Source of the DNA: Streptomyces europaeiscabiei
GTDB taxonomy: Bacteria; Actinomycetota; Actinomycetes; Streptomycetales; Streptomycetaceae
Assembly: GCF_036346855.1 (NCBI RefSeq)
Contig: NZ_CP107841.1
Span: 5,708,001-5,772,000, forward strand
Length of the DNA stretch: 64,000 nt
Direction of reading: 5' to 3'
The number at the start of each line of letters is the position of its first letter. Position 1 is the first letter of the stretch. Both the position numbers and the translations under genes were made by a program. Under the pieces are notes generated by a model. It ran no database searches and was not told the origin of the DNA. It was given only the letters and a program-made list of their open reading frames with translations. Of this stretch, positions 43,422-53,832 are shown in pieces.

Positions 43422-44379
43422 GATAGCCGAGCTGAGCCCGGCTCTCACTGCCCAGGTGGGCGGCGAGCTTGGCGATGTGGAGGCGGGCAGTGCGGACATT
43501 GAGGCCGAGACGGTCGGCGATGGCGGTGTCGGTGTGGCCCTCGACGAGGAGGCGGGCGATGGCGCGCTGGCGGGGGGTGACTCCGTCGACGACGGGGAGC
43601 TGGACGGCCTTGGGGTACATGGGCGTCGCCAGGCGCCAGAGACGGTCGAAGGTGGTGGCGAAGAAGGAGATCAGCGTCGGATGGCGGATCTCCAGGGCCA
43701 TGCTTCGGTCGGCGTCGACAGGGATGAAGCCCACTCTGCGGTCGACGAGGATGAGGCGGTTGGTGACCTCGTCCAGGGTGCGGGCCTCGGCGTCTCCGCG
43801 CAGTTGTTCGTAGCGGTCGACGACGAGGGGATAGTGCCGGAGGGTGTGCGGGTAGAGGGTGCGGATGCGGGCGCCCCGGGCCAGCAGGGCCTGATCGCGG
43901 TCGAGGGCGATGACGTGCCCTTTCTGGCCGCGCCTGCCGTGGTAGTGAGTGTTCGGCTGGATGCAGAGCAGTTCCTCGGAGGCCCCGGCCATGGCCTCGG
44001 TGATGGCGGCGTTGATCTGCTCGGTGCCGCTGAGGAGAGTGATCGCCGGAGGGCCGGTGTCGGCCGGTGTCGTACGCCGCTCCGCGATCCGCAGCAGCGG
44101 CTCGAAGGCCGTCGCGAGCTTTTCCCCTCGCCGCCTCTCCTCGGCGACCCGGTCCTCGATGCCGCGCAACAGCCGGTGCAGGGCGGTCGCCGGGGCCGCC
44201 GGTTCCAACCAGGACGGTTCCCCGATCACTGGGTGCAGCAGTCCGGCATCGATCAGGCAGGGCACGGCCTCGGCTTCCTCGCCGCGTATCCGTCCCTCCC
44301 GCAGGGCGCGCGCGTACACCTCGGTGCCTGCTTCGCACGGGTCGTCCATCGTGTGGACCCAGTGTCCTCCAGTGCTCAC
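43378..44379 (-). CDS. LuxR-HTH regulator with PLD/TrmB-like sensor region (copy 2)
   Basis: A 333-residue paralogue: CEAGTEVYARALREGRIRGEEAEAVPCLIDAGLLHP, a sensor block (LLCIQPNTHYHG ... ARIRTLYPHTLRHYPLVVDRYEQLRG ... LVDRRVGFIPVDADRSMALEIRHP) and a C-terminal helix-turn-helix (VEGHTDTAIADRLGLNVRTARLHIAKLAAHLG). The GTG at 44379 overlaps the stop of copy 3 in a GTGA; the ATG at 44350 is the alternative. The 3' end overlaps that of copy 1 by 44 bases, tail to tail. It is the last gene of the three-regulator operon. Confidence 0.82.
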   Translation of the reverse strand: MSTGGHWVHTMDDPCEAGTEVYARALREGRIRGEEAEAVPCLIDAGLLHPVIGEPSWLEPAAPATALHRLLRGIEDRVAEERRRGEKLATAFEPLLRIAERRTTPADTGPPAITLLSGTEQINAAITEAMAGASEELLCIQPNTHYHGRRGQKGHVIALDRDQALLARGARIRTLYPHTLRHYPLVVDRYEQLRGDAEARTLDEVTNRLILVDRRVGFIPVDADRSMALEIRHPTLISFFATTFDRLWRLATPMYPKAVQLPVVDGVTPRQRAIARLLVEGHTDTAIADRLGLNVRTARLHIAKLAAHLGSESRAQLGYLIGRSGILEQAEGP

Positions 44380-45380
44380 TGGTCCGTGTCCTCCTGCTTG
44401 AGAATGCCGGACTCGGCGATGAGATAGCCGAGTTGGGCGCGGCTCTCGCTGCCGAGTTTGGCGGCGAGTCTGGCGATGTGGAGGCGGGCGGTCCGGATGT
44501 TGAGTCCGAGACGTGCCGCGATGACGGTGTCGGTGTGGCCTTCCACGAGCAGATGGGCGATGGCGCGCTGGCGTGGGGTGACGCCGTCGGTCGAGGGGAC
44601 CCGCACGGCTTCGGGATACATGGGGGCGGCCAGCCTCCACAGGCGGTCGAAGACCGTGGCGAGGAAGGAGACCAGGGCGGGCAGCCGGATCTCCAGGGCG
44701 TGTGTGCGGTCCTCGCTTGCGGGGAGGAAGGCCACCGACCGGTCCACGATCAGGAGGCGCTTCGTGACCTCGTCGAGGGTGCGGACCTGGACGTCAACCG
44801 TCAGTCGCTCGAAGTGGGCGATGACCCCGAGGTCATGTCGCGTGGTGTCCTGGTAGAGCGTGCGTATGCGGCAGCCCCGGGACAGCATCCGCTGTTCTCG
44901 GTCGAGGCCCACATCACGCAGAAGCGCGGCGGAGCGTTTGCCCCCGGGCTGGATGGTGAGCAACTCGTCGCGGGCCTCGTCCATGGCCAGGCCTATGGCC
45001 TCGTTGATCCGGTCGAATCCGGCCAGCAGACCGATACCCGGAACCTCTGTGACCGACTGGGGAAGCCCGTCGAGGGCCAGCAGTGGTTCGAACGCCTCCG
45101 CCAGCCGGGCCTCGTCGTGCCGCCGCCGGGCGATGTCCCGGGCGCTCTCGTGCAGCAGTCGCGGCAGGGCCAGGGCCGGCGCCAGTGGGCGCAACCACCG
45201 TGGGTCTTTGGCGTCCGCGTGCAGGAGCCCGAAGCCGAGCAGACAGGGCACGTGATCGGAGTCCCCTGCCGGGATCCCGCCCTCGCGCAGCGCCTGCCCG
45301 TACAGGTCCAGCCCGGCCTCGCACAACTCCGCCGGTCCGTGCTCGTGCCCCTCGGCGACCCCGTATAACCCGTCTCCCAC
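44376..45380 (-). CDS. LuxR-HTH regulator with PLD/TrmB-like sensor region (copy 3)
   Basis: A 334-residue paralogue: CEAGLDLYGQALREGGIPAGDSDHVPCLLGFGLLHADAKD, sensor block (LLTIQPGGKRSAALL ... CRIRTLYQDTTRHDLGVIAHFERL ... IVDRSVAFLPASEDRTHALEIRLP), helix-turn-helix (VEGHTDTVIAARLGLNIRTARLHIARLAAKLG). The GTG at 45380 lies five bases after the copy 4 stop, with AGGAGAG placed across that stop, so translation is coupled. The long upstream extension of the open frame is not used. Confidence 0.82.
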   Translation of the reverse strand: MGDGLYGVAEGHEHGPAELCEAGLDLYGQALREGGIPAGDSDHVPCLLGFGLLHADAKDPRWLRPLAPALALPRLLHESARDIARRRHDEARLAEAFEPLLALDGLPQSVTEVPGIGLLAGFDRINEAIGLAMDEARDELLTIQPGGKRSAALLRDVGLDREQRMLSRGCRIRTLYQDTTRHDLGVIAHFERLTVDVQVRTLDEVTKRLLIVDRSVAFLPASEDRTHALEIRLPALVSFLATVFDRLWRLAAPMYPEAVRVPSTDGVTPRQRAIAHLLVEGHTDTVIAARLGLNIRTARLHIARLAAKLGSESRAQLGYLIAESGILKQEDTDQ

Positions 45381-45385
45381 GTCGG

Positions 45386-46366
45386 TCAGCTCTCCTGCTC
45401 CAGCATCCCTGACTGGGCTATGAGATAGCCGAGCTGAGCCCTGCTGCCGCTGCCCAGCGCCGTCGCCAGCTTGGCTATGTGGGCGCGGCAGGTGCGGACG
45501 TTCATGCCGAGGCGGCGGGCGATGGCCTCGTCGACATGGCCCTCGATGAGCAGCTTGGCTATGGAGTGCTGGATCTCGCTGATTCCGTCGGACGCGGTCT
45601 CGTAGGGGGCGCCGGCGGTCAGTGGGACCGCTCGGCCCCACATGAACTCGAAGACCTTGACCAGGTAACGCACGAGGCCCGGATGCCTGAGTTCGAGGGC
45701 GACCTGCTGGTCGTCGCGGGTGGGGATGAAGGCGACGGTGTCGTCGCAGATGATGAGGCGCTCGACCAGCTCGTCGATGGTGCGGTACTCCACCTTGCCG
45801 TCGGACAGTCGTGCCACGTAGGCCAGCTTCTCCGGGCTGTGCCGGGCCGTGTGTTGATACAGGGTACGGATCCGCACACCACGTTCGATCAACGGTCTGT
45901 CACGTTCCAGGCCTTGGAGCAGGTTGCGCTCTGATATGCGGTTGCTCGGCTGGACCGTGAGCACCTCATTCTGGCACTCGGCGGTGGCCAGGTTCAGTGC
46001 CATCTGGATCCGCTCGCCGCCTTCCAGCACGCTGATCGCGTGCGTCGGGGCCGACACCTGTGCGCTGAGGGCCATGAAGGGTTCGAAGGCGTCGGTGAGC
46101 TCGATCGATCGCCGCCGCTGCTCGGTGATGTCGCGCTCTATCGGGTTGAGTCGCTGGGCCAGCACGACCGAAGGGGGAACGGGACGGAGCCAGTTCGCGT
46201 CATCGGGGTCGGGATGCAGGAGGGCGAACTCCATGAGACATGGGGCGGGCTCCACGTCCTCACGTGTGATGCGTCCCGTCCGCAGTGCGTGTGCGTAGAG
46301 ACGTGCTCCGTCGTCACACAGATCAGCCACCGTGTGGGGATGTGTCCCTTTGGATCGATTTTCCAT
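45386..46366 (-). CDS. LuxR-HTH regulator with PLD/TrmB-like sensor region (copy 4)
   Basis: A 326-residue paralogue beginning MENRSKGTHPHTVADLCDDG at an ATG with GGAG six bases upstream. The shared block is YAHALRTGRITREDVEPAPCLMEFALLHPDPDDANWL, the sensor LTVQPSNRISERNLLQGLERDRPLIERGVRIRTLYQHTARHSPEKLAYV, and the helix-turn-helix IEGHVDEAIARRLGMNVRTCRAHIAKLATALG. It is the first gene of the minus-strand regulator operon, divergent from the DTSWP peptide gene whose start lies about 120 bases away. Confidence 0.82.
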   Translation of the reverse strand: MENRSKGTHPHTVADLCDDGARLYAHALRTGRITREDVEPAPCLMEFALLHPDPDDANWLRPVPPSVVLAQRLNPIERDITEQRRRSIELTDAFEPFMALSAQVSAPTHAISVLEGGERIQMALNLATAECQNEVLTVQPSNRISERNLLQGLERDRPLIERGVRIRTLYQHTARHSPEKLAYVARLSDGKVEYRTIDELVERLIICDDTVAFIPTRDDQQVALELRHPGLVRYLVKVFEFMWGRAVPLTAGAPYETASDGISEIQHSIAKLLIEGHVDEAIARRLGMNVRTCRAHIAKLATALGSGSRAQLGYLIAQSGMLEQES

Positions 46367-46483
46367 CAAATCTCCACCCCCCAGGGTCCTGAACATGCAG
46401 GAACATGATGCATTGATTATGTGGCCATGACGTGCCCGAATGAGCCATCGTCGTACTCGACGGGGGAAAGAGGGGACCTTCAA
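46367..46483. promoter_or_regulatory. Divergent promoter region, regulator operon and peptide gene
   Basis: About 117 bases shared by copy 4 (leftward) and the small peptide gene (rightward). AT-rich sequence around 46380-46420 (TGATGCATTGATTATG) is a likely promoter core. I see no clear operator. Confidence 0.4.
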
Positions 46484-46705
46484 GTGAGGACGAAGCCGAC
46501 TATGCGCAAGAGAATGCTTCGCTCGGTGCTTGTCGCCGCCTTTTCCACCGTTTTCATCTTCGGAGCGCTGGGTGGTCTCTCCGATGCGAAGGGTGATATT
46601 CGCGCGGACACCAGTTGGCCGGCGGTGGCGAAGTCGACGGCACTGGCGCAAGCCTTGGACACCAGCTGGCCGGTACCTCCGGCTGATGATGGTGCGGGGG
46701 GCTGA
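46484..46705 (+). CDS. Short secreted or membrane-anchored peptide with two DTSWP repeats
   Basis: A 73-residue protein. The GTG at 46484 has AGGGGA ten bases upstream; ATG 46502 is an alternative. A basic N-terminus (TKPTMRKRMLRS) and a hydrophobic helix (VLVAAFSTVFIFGALGG) make a signal peptide or anchor. The remaining 43 residues contain DTSWP twice, at RADTSWPAVAK and ALDTSWPVPPAD, and a Gly-rich end. The repeats look like a processed peptide. Its position, divergent from an operon of three LuxR-type regulators, suggests a signalling role (inference). Confidence 0.65.
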   Translation: MRTKPTMRKRMLRSVLVAAFSTVFIFGALGGLSDAKGDIRADTSWPAVAKSTALAQALDTSWPVPPADDGAGG

Positions 46706-46706
46706 T

Positions 46707-47042
46707 GTGACCACTCCGCCTGACGACCGTTCCTTCCGCCGGGAAATGGCCACCGCCTACCGCTCCGGTTGGCACTTCATCGACCTGGCCACCGCCATCC
46801 CCCACAGCGGTGACTCGTTGATGGTGACCGTGTTCGGCGAACCGGTGGTGGTGACCCGGGACGAGGACGAGGACATCCGGGCGTACCGGTGTCTGCGGCG
46901 ACCGCGCGGCGCGCCGCAGCCAGTGCGGTGTGCCGTCCGGTACGGGATGGTCTTCGTCAATCTCGACCAGCGCGACCACCGGCTCGCCGAGCCGGAGACC
47001 CCGGCCTCCACGGCCGTATCAGCCACCCCCCGCAGTGCCTGA
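46707..47042 (+). CDS. Rieske-domain remnant protein
   Basis: A 111-residue protein starting at a GTG two bases after the peptide gene stop. YRSGWHFIDLATAIPHSGDSLMVTVFGEPVVVTRDEDEDIRAYRC resembles the beginning of Rieske oxygenase alpha subunits. The cluster motif CxH is replaced by CLRRPRGAP, and the second CxxH is missing. The text resumes with CAVRYGMVFVNLDQ, the segment after the cluster domain. It therefore looks like a Rieske protein deleted for its cluster, kept as a short ORF in an operon with the DTSWP peptide. Confidence 0.6.
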   Translation: MTTPPDDRSFRREMATAYRSGWHFIDLATAIPHSGDSLMVTVFGEPVVVTRDEDEDIRAYRCLRRPRGAPQPVRCAVRYGMVFVNLDQRDHRLAEPETPASTAVSATPRSA

Positions 47043-47085
47043 AGCGATCCCCCGTCGTTTCAAATCGCTCAGGCGCTTCCCCCCA

Positions 47086-47126
47086 GCAGCGGCGTCACCG
47101 TGACCTGAACACGGTGACGCCGCTGC
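47086..47126 (+). terminator. Strong hairpin terminator
   Basis: A perfect 16-base-pair stem (GCAGCGGCGTCACCGT / ACGGTGACGCCGCTGC) with a 9-base loop, after the Rieske remnant and facing the convergent PPOX gene. Confidence 0.85.
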
Positions 47127-47227
47127 AGGCTTGCGGGGACATTTCGGGATGTCCACCGGTATCGGGACGGTCCCGCCTGCCCGTTCATCTGTCCGAAAAA
47201 AGGTCAACCGGAAGCCGGCGGTGACCG

Positions 47228-47641
47228 TCAGCCGCGCCCCAGTGCCCCCGTCAGTTCGATCTCGATCACGACGCGGAGCGGGTTGGGCCGCGGCTCCCTG
47301 CCGTAGCGCTCCGCGTACCGCCGCTCCGCCTCCGCGACCCGCTCCCGGTCCTCGTGGACCCGGGCGAGCCCCTCCAGCGTGGCCCAGCGCGCGCCCTCCA
47401 TCTGGCACACCGCGACCCGCGCACCCTCCGCCCCCGCGGCGCGCACGTGGCGTGCCTTCGCGCTCCCCGTGCGGGTGATCACCCGGGCGAGTCGGGCCCC
47501 TGGCTCGTAGGTGACCCCTACGGGCACCACGTGCGGGCTGCCGTCGGCGCGCAGCGTGGTCAGGGTGCAGAGATGGCGTTCCTGCCAGAAGGCGAGGTAC
47601 GCGGCGTCCGGGTCACCGGGGTCCACTCGATATGTGCTCAC
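47228..47641 (-). CDS. PPOX-family (pyridoxamine oxidase-like) FMN/F420-binding protein
   Basis: A 137-residue split-barrel protein: AAYLAFWQERHLCTLTTLRADGSPHVVPVGVTYEPGARLARVITRTGSAKARHVRA, with VAVCQMEGARWATLEGLARVHED. This matches the F420/FMN-dependent PPOX-class enzymes of actinobacteria, which reduce quinone- or enone-like substrates. The start is the GTG at 47641. It is divergent from clpB. The precise cofactor and substrate cannot be told from sequence. Confidence 0.82.
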   Translation of the reverse strand: MSTYRVDPGDPDAAYLAFWQERHLCTLTTLRADGSPHVVPVGVTYEPGARLARVITRTGSAKARHVRAAGAEGARVAVCQMEGARWATLEGLARVHEDRERVAEAERRYAERYGREPRPNPLRVVIEIELTGALGRG

Positions 47642-47710
47642 GGTCCTGGAATCTAGCGGGGAATCGGGTTACCCGGTCCTCGGGTCTTCCGGGAACCCTC
47701 CCCGCTCCAC

Positions 47711-47731
47711 CTTGAGTGGAATAGACTCAAC
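47711..47731 (+). promoter_or_regulatory. HAIR operator (HspR box) of clpB
   Basis: CTTGAGT-N7-ACTCAAC, one mismatch from the HspR consensus, about 130 bases before the clpB start. It places clpB in the HspR regulon with the dnaK operon. Confidence 0.88.
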
Positions 47732-47860
47732 TTTGTGCACGTTGCCCAAGTCAGTATGGCCGGGACCGACCGACACCGCCGCCCGTCGGCCACCGACCAC
47801 CGACCGGCGTAACGGGCTGATGACCGACGCAACGGCTGACGCAAGGAGGGAAACGCGAAC

Positions 47861-50566
<2,706 letters not shown>

Positions 50567-50715
50567 TCCGGGGTACCCGAAAGGTTCCCGCCCACGCTCG
50601 TAGCTGAATCCCCCGGCGGATCCGGCCAAGGGCGACGAACCGCGCGGGGCAGGGGTTGCCACCCCCCGCCCCGCATGGGGGAGGATGGCGGAATCCGTAC
50701 GAAGGGAAAATCACG

Positions 50716-51264
50716 GTGAGCATCGACCCGTCCTCGATTCCGAACTTCGGGGGCCAGCCCGAGCCGCAGCCCCAAGGGCCGGCGGGCCCCGTCGTTCCGG
50801 ATCAGGACCTTGTGAAGCAGCTCCTGGACCAGATGGAGCTGAAGTACGTCATCGACGACGAGGGTGACCTCGCGGCGCCGTGGGAGGAATTCCGCACGTA
50901 CTTCATGTTCCGTGGCGAGGGTGATCAGCAGGTCTTCTCGGTGCGCACGTTCTACGACCGCCCGCACCAGATCGACGAGAAGCCGGGTCTGCTGGAGACG
51001 ATCGACGACTGGAACCGCCGCACCCTGTGGCCCAAGGTCTACAGCCACACTCACGACGACGGCACGGTCCGTCTCATCGGCGAGGCCCAGCTGCTGATCG
51101 GCACCGGCGTCAGCCTGGAGCACTTCGTCTCGTCGACGGTCAGCTGGGTGCGGGCCGCCATCGAGTTCGACAAGTGGATCGTCGAGCAGCTCGGCCTGTC
51201 CGAGGACGTCGACGAGGCCGACAAGCCCAAGGACGGCGACGACGGCGACGACGGCGAAGCGTAG
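50716..51264 (+). CDS. YbjN-domain protein (type III secretion chaperone-like fold)
   Basis: A 182-residue protein. After a Pro/Gln-rich start, the YbjN domain runs LVKQLLDQMELKYVIDDEGDLAAPWEEFRTYFMFRGEGDQQVFSVRTFYDR ... LLETIDDWNRRTLWPKVYSHTHDDGTVRLIGEAQLLIGTGVSLEHF. The tail is acidic. The GTG at 50716 has AAGGGA upstream. YbjN proteins have a chaperone-like fold of unclear function. It follows clpB by 149 bases in the same direction; a link to protein quality control is speculative. Confidence 0.85.
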   Translation: MSIDPSSIPNFGGQPEPQPQGPAGPVVPDQDLVKQLLDQMELKYVIDDEGDLAAPWEEFRTYFMFRGEGDQQVFSVRTFYDRPHQIDEKPGLLETIDDWNRRTLWPKVYSHTHDDGTVRLIGEAQLLIGTGVSLEHFVSSTVSWVRAAIEFDKWIVEQLGLSEDVDEADKPKDGDDGDDGEA

Positions 51265-51290
51265 TCGGCGGCGCACGCCCCGCAGACGTA

Positions 51291-51345
51291 CGAGAGCCCG
51301 GCCAGGGCCCCCGCCACCTCGGCGGGTGCCACGGCCGGGCTCTCG
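51291..51345. terminator. Bidirectional hairpin terminator
   Basis: A 13-base-pair stem CGAGAGCCCGGCC / GGCCGGGCTCTCG enclosing a second hairpin (CCCGCC / GGCGGG), between convergent genes. Confidence 0.8.
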
Positions 51346-51402
51346 CCTTTCCCGTGCGGGGAAGGAAGGCCCGGCTTCACCCCGAACGGGGCCGGAGTGG
51401 CG

Positions 51403-52623
51403 TCAGAACGCCGACTTCAGCCGCTTCGCCGCCGCCTCCAGCACCTCCGTACGCTTGCAGAACGCGAACCGTACGAAGGGCGCGCCGGCCTCGCGGTGGT
51501 CGTAGAACACGGCGTTCGGGATGGCCACCACGCCCGCCCGCTCCGGCAGCGCACGGCAGAAGGCGAAGCCGTCGGTCTCGCCGAGGGGGCGGATGTCGGT
51601 GGTGATGAAGTACGTGCCGGCCGTCCGGAACACCTTGAAACCGGCGTCCGAGAGCCCCGTCGCCAGGAGGTCCCGCTTGGCCAGCATGTCCGCGCGGAAC
51701 GCCTCGAAGTAGCTGTCCGGCAGCGCGAGCGCCTCGGCGACGGCGTACTGGAACGGCCCGGACGCCACATACGTGAGGTACTGCTTCGCCGAGCGCACCG
51801 CCGTGACCAGCGCGGGCGCGGCCGTCACCCAGCCCACCTTCCACCCCGTGAAGGAGAAGGTCTTGCCCGCGGACCCGATGGTGACGGTCCGCTCCCGCAT
51901 ACCGGGGAAGGTCGCCAGTGGAATGTGCTCGGCGTCGTCGAACACCAGGTGTTCGTACACCTCGTCCGTCACCACCAGCAGATCCCGCTCCACGGCCAGC
52001 TCAGCGATCGCCGTCAGTTCCTCACGGGTGAGGACGGTGCCGGTCGGGTTGTGCGGCGTGTTGATCAGCAGCAGCCGCGTCCGGTCGGTGACGGCGGCCC
52101 GCAGCTCGTCGAGGTCCAGCCGGAAGCGTCGATCCGCGTCGCCGCCCCCCGGCCCCTCGGACGGCCGTAGCGTCACCGGTACGCGGGTCCCGCCCGCCAT
52201 CGCGATGCAGGCCGCGTACGAGTCGTAGTACGGCTCCAGGGCGACCACCTCGTCGCCGGGCTCCAGCAGCCCCAGCAGCGCGGCCGCGATGGCCTCCGTG
52301 GCGCCCGCCGTGACCAGCACCTCCGTGTCCGGGTCGAACGCCAGCCCATACCGCCGCCGCTGGTGGTCGACGATCGCGCTGCGCAGCTCGGGAACGCCCG
52401 GCCCCGGCGGGTACTGGTTGCCCCGGCCGTCGCGCAACGCCCGTACGGCGGCCTCGCGGATCTCCTCCGGGCCATCGGTGTCCGGGAAACCCTGGCCCAG
52501 GTTGATGGACCCGGTCTGCAGGGCGAGCGCCGACATCTCGGCGAAGATCGTCGTCCCGAACTCGGCGAGCCGCCGGTTGAGCGGCGGACGAGGGGTGCGG
52601 GCGGGGCTTGCGCTGGAGGTCAT
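51403..52623 (-). CDS. Class I/II PLP-dependent aminotransferase
   Basis: A 406-residue fold-type I aminotransferase: INLGQGFPDTDGPEEIREAAVRALRDGRGNQYPPGPGVPELR, VTAGATEAIAAALLGLLEPGDEVVALEPYYDSY, NTPHNPTGTVLTREEL, the PLP Lys in GSAGKTFSFTGWKVGW, and the substrate-carboxylate Arg in APFVRFAFCKR. The pattern is that of the kynurenine/glutamine-transaminase and DapC-like branch. The start is the ATG at 52623, with AGGA eight bases upstream; ATG 52632 is also in frame. The exact amino donor is undetermined. Confidence 0.9.
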   Translation of the reverse strand: MTSSASPARTPRPPLNRRLAEFGTTIFAEMSALALQTGSINLGQGFPDTDGPEEIREAAVRALRDGRGNQYPPGPGVPELRSAIVDHQRRRYGLAFDPDTEVLVTAGATEAIAAALLGLLEPGDEVVALEPYYDSYAACIAMAGGTRVPVTLRPSEGPGGGDADRRFRLDLDELRAAVTDRTRLLLINTPHNPTGTVLTREELTAIAELAVERDLLVVTDEVYEHLVFDDAEHIPLATFPGMRERTVTIGSAGKTFSFTGWKVGWVTAAPALVTAVRSAKQYLTYVASGPFQYAVAEALALPDSYFEAFRADMLAKRDLLATGLSDAGFKVFRTAGTYFITTDIRPLGETDGFAFCRALPERAGVVAIPNAVFYDHREAGAPFVRFAFCKRTEVLEAAAKRLKSAF

Positions 52624-52644
52624 GGCCGTCATCCTGCGCCCAAC

Positions 52645-52676
52645 CTCTGGACTTCCTCAACTCGGCTTTGAGCGGT
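52645..52676 (+). repeat. Duplicated leader element, copy 1 (diverged)
   Basis: CTCTGGACTT, then CTCAACTCGGCTTTGAG with CTCAA/TTGAG arms, about 76 bases before the first small Gly/Ser/Cys-rich gene. It matches copies at 52994 and 53707 with a few changes and overlaps the upstream region of the aminotransferase gene. Confidence 0.6.
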
Positions 52677-52751
52677 GAGACCCGAGGGCATCCCCACGTC
52701 ACGCACGGCCCACGGGGGGTCTGCAAGGGGGAACGAAAGGCAGGTGCCGAG

Positions 52752-52973
52752 ATGGAGGTCTTCTTCTTCCTCTTCATGGGCGCGGTCGTTCTGGTCAGCA
52801 TCGTCTCGAAGGCCGGTCGCGGTTCGCAGCGGGGCCGTCGGCGCTCGCACAGCTGGTGGGCGGACGGCGGGTCGTCCCGCCACGGGAGCGGTGGCGGCTC
52901 GTCCTGCGGCGGAGGGTCGTCCTGTGGCGGCGGTTCTTCCTCCTGCGGCGGTGGCTGCGGCGGCGGAAGCTGA
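52752..52973 (+). CDS. Small membrane-anchored Gly/Ser/Cys-rich protein (copy 1)
   Basis: A 73-residue protein: N-terminal membrane helix MEVFFFLFMGAVVLVSIVS, a basic stretch (KAGRGSQRGRRRSHSWW), then GSS/CGGG units ending SSCGGGCGGGS. Four such genes lie in a row, each with helix, Arg-rich linker, Ser-Trp-Trp and a Cys-Gly-Gly-Gly tail. The topology suggests a cytosolic or surface-exposed flexible cysteine tail. No function is known to me. Confidence 0.65.
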   Translation: MEVFFFLFMGAVVLVSIVSKAGRGSQRGRRRSHSWWADGGSSRHGSGGGSSCGGGSSCGGGSSSCGGGCGGGS

Positions 52974-52988
52974 TCGCCACATTGCCGA

Positions 52989-53123
52989 CAAAGCTCTGGA
53001 CTTGCTCAACTCGGCTTTGAGCGGTCCGCGGCGGGGGCATCTCCGCGACACGCAAGTGCGCGAGGCGCCCACGGGGGGTCGCTTCGGGGGACACAGGAAA
53101 AGAAGAGGGGAGGGTGAGTCATC
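52989..53123 (+). repeat. Duplicated leader, copy 2
   Basis: A leader of about 135 bases upstream of copy 2 of the small protein family, nearly identical to 53699-53832. The first 32 bases (52994-53025) carry the CTCAA/TTGAG arms; a conserved purine-rich ribosome-site region ends it. The similarity extends through bases with no need to be conserved, so a recent duplication or a structured RNA is likely. Confidence 0.7.
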
Positions 53124-53369
53124 GTGGAGAACGACCTCATCCTTGTGCTCGTCGCCATGGGAGTGGTGGTCCTCATCGGCTTGGCGGTCGCCGTCCGAGC
53201 CGGCAGGACTGCCAGGCGCCGAGGGCGGCGCGGCAGCTGGTGGGCGAATGGCGGCTCGTCCGGCGGCTCGTCCAGTGGATCGTCGTGCGGAGGTGGCTCG
53301 TCCTGCGGGGGCGGTTCCTCCTGCGGCGGTGGCGGTGGCGGTGGCGGCGGCTGCGGCGGCGGAAGCTGA
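53124..53369 (+). CDS. Small membrane-anchored Gly/Ser/Cys-rich protein (copy 2)
   Basis: An 81-residue protein: MENDLILVLVAMGVVVLIGL membrane helix, Arg-rich linker (RAGRTARRRGRRGSWW), and a tail of GGSS/SCGGG units ending in a long Gly run with GCGGGS. The GTG start has GGGGAGG upstream. The next family member starts three bases after the stop. Confidence 0.65.
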   Translation: MENDLILVLVAMGVVVLIGLAVAVRAGRTARRRGRRGSWWANGGSSGGSSSGSSCGGGSSCGGGSSCGGGGGGGGGCGGGS

Positions 53370-53372
53370 CCG

Positions 53373-53693
53373 ATGGTCGTGACACTCCTGCCGCTCGGCG
53401 TCCTGCTGTTCGCCGCCCTCGTGGTGGTGACGTCGCTGGTGGTGCCGATCGTCATGGTGATCGCGCGAAGCGGTGTCGGCGACGCGCCCGGCCTGGGCCC
53501 GCCCCGACCGCTCCGGCGGCACGACAGCTGGTGGGACGATGCCGCACGGTCGCCGTGGCCCGGCAGTGACGGCGACGGTGTCGGCGCCGACAACAGCCAC
53601 GGTCCCGGTCACGGCGATTCGTCGTCGTGCGGCAGCGGTGGCGGCTCGTCCCGCGGGGGCGGCTCGTCCTCCTCCTGCGGCAGCGGCGGCTGA
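53373..53693 (+). CDS. Small membrane-anchored Gly/Ser/Cys-rich protein (copy 3)
   Basis: A 106-residue protein: MVVTLLPLGVLLFAALVVVT membrane helix, a linker RPLRRHDSWWDDAARSPW, and a His/Asp/Ser/Gly-rich tail with CGSGG twice. It is more divergent than the other copies and has no leader of its own, because it is directly downstream of copy 2 (three-base gap). Confidence 0.6.
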   Translation: MVVTLLPLGVLLFAALVVVTSLVVPIVMVIARSGVGDAPGLGPPRPLRRHDSWWDDAARSPWPGSDGDGVGADNSHGPGHGDSSSCGSGGGSSRGGGSSSSCGSGG

Positions 53694-53698
53694 CCGCA

Positions 53699-53832
53699 CG
53701 AACAAGCTCTGGACTTGCTCAACTCGGCTTTGAGCGGTCAACAGCGGGGGCATCTCCGCGACACGCAAGTGAGCGAGGCACCCACGGGGGGTCGCTTCGG
53801 GGGACTCAGAAGAAAGAGGGGAGGGTGACGCC
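53699..53832 (+). repeat. Duplicated leader, copy 3
   Basis: The second near-identical leader, before copy 4 of the family. It includes the CTCAA/TTGAG element at 53707-53738 and GGGGAGGG before the ATG. Confidence 0.7.

Noticed and set aside
52645..53738. CTCAA/TTGAG leader arms as HspR boxes
   Set aside because: The half-sites are in the opposite order to HAIR (CTCAA first), so they are a small hairpin rather than an HspR site.
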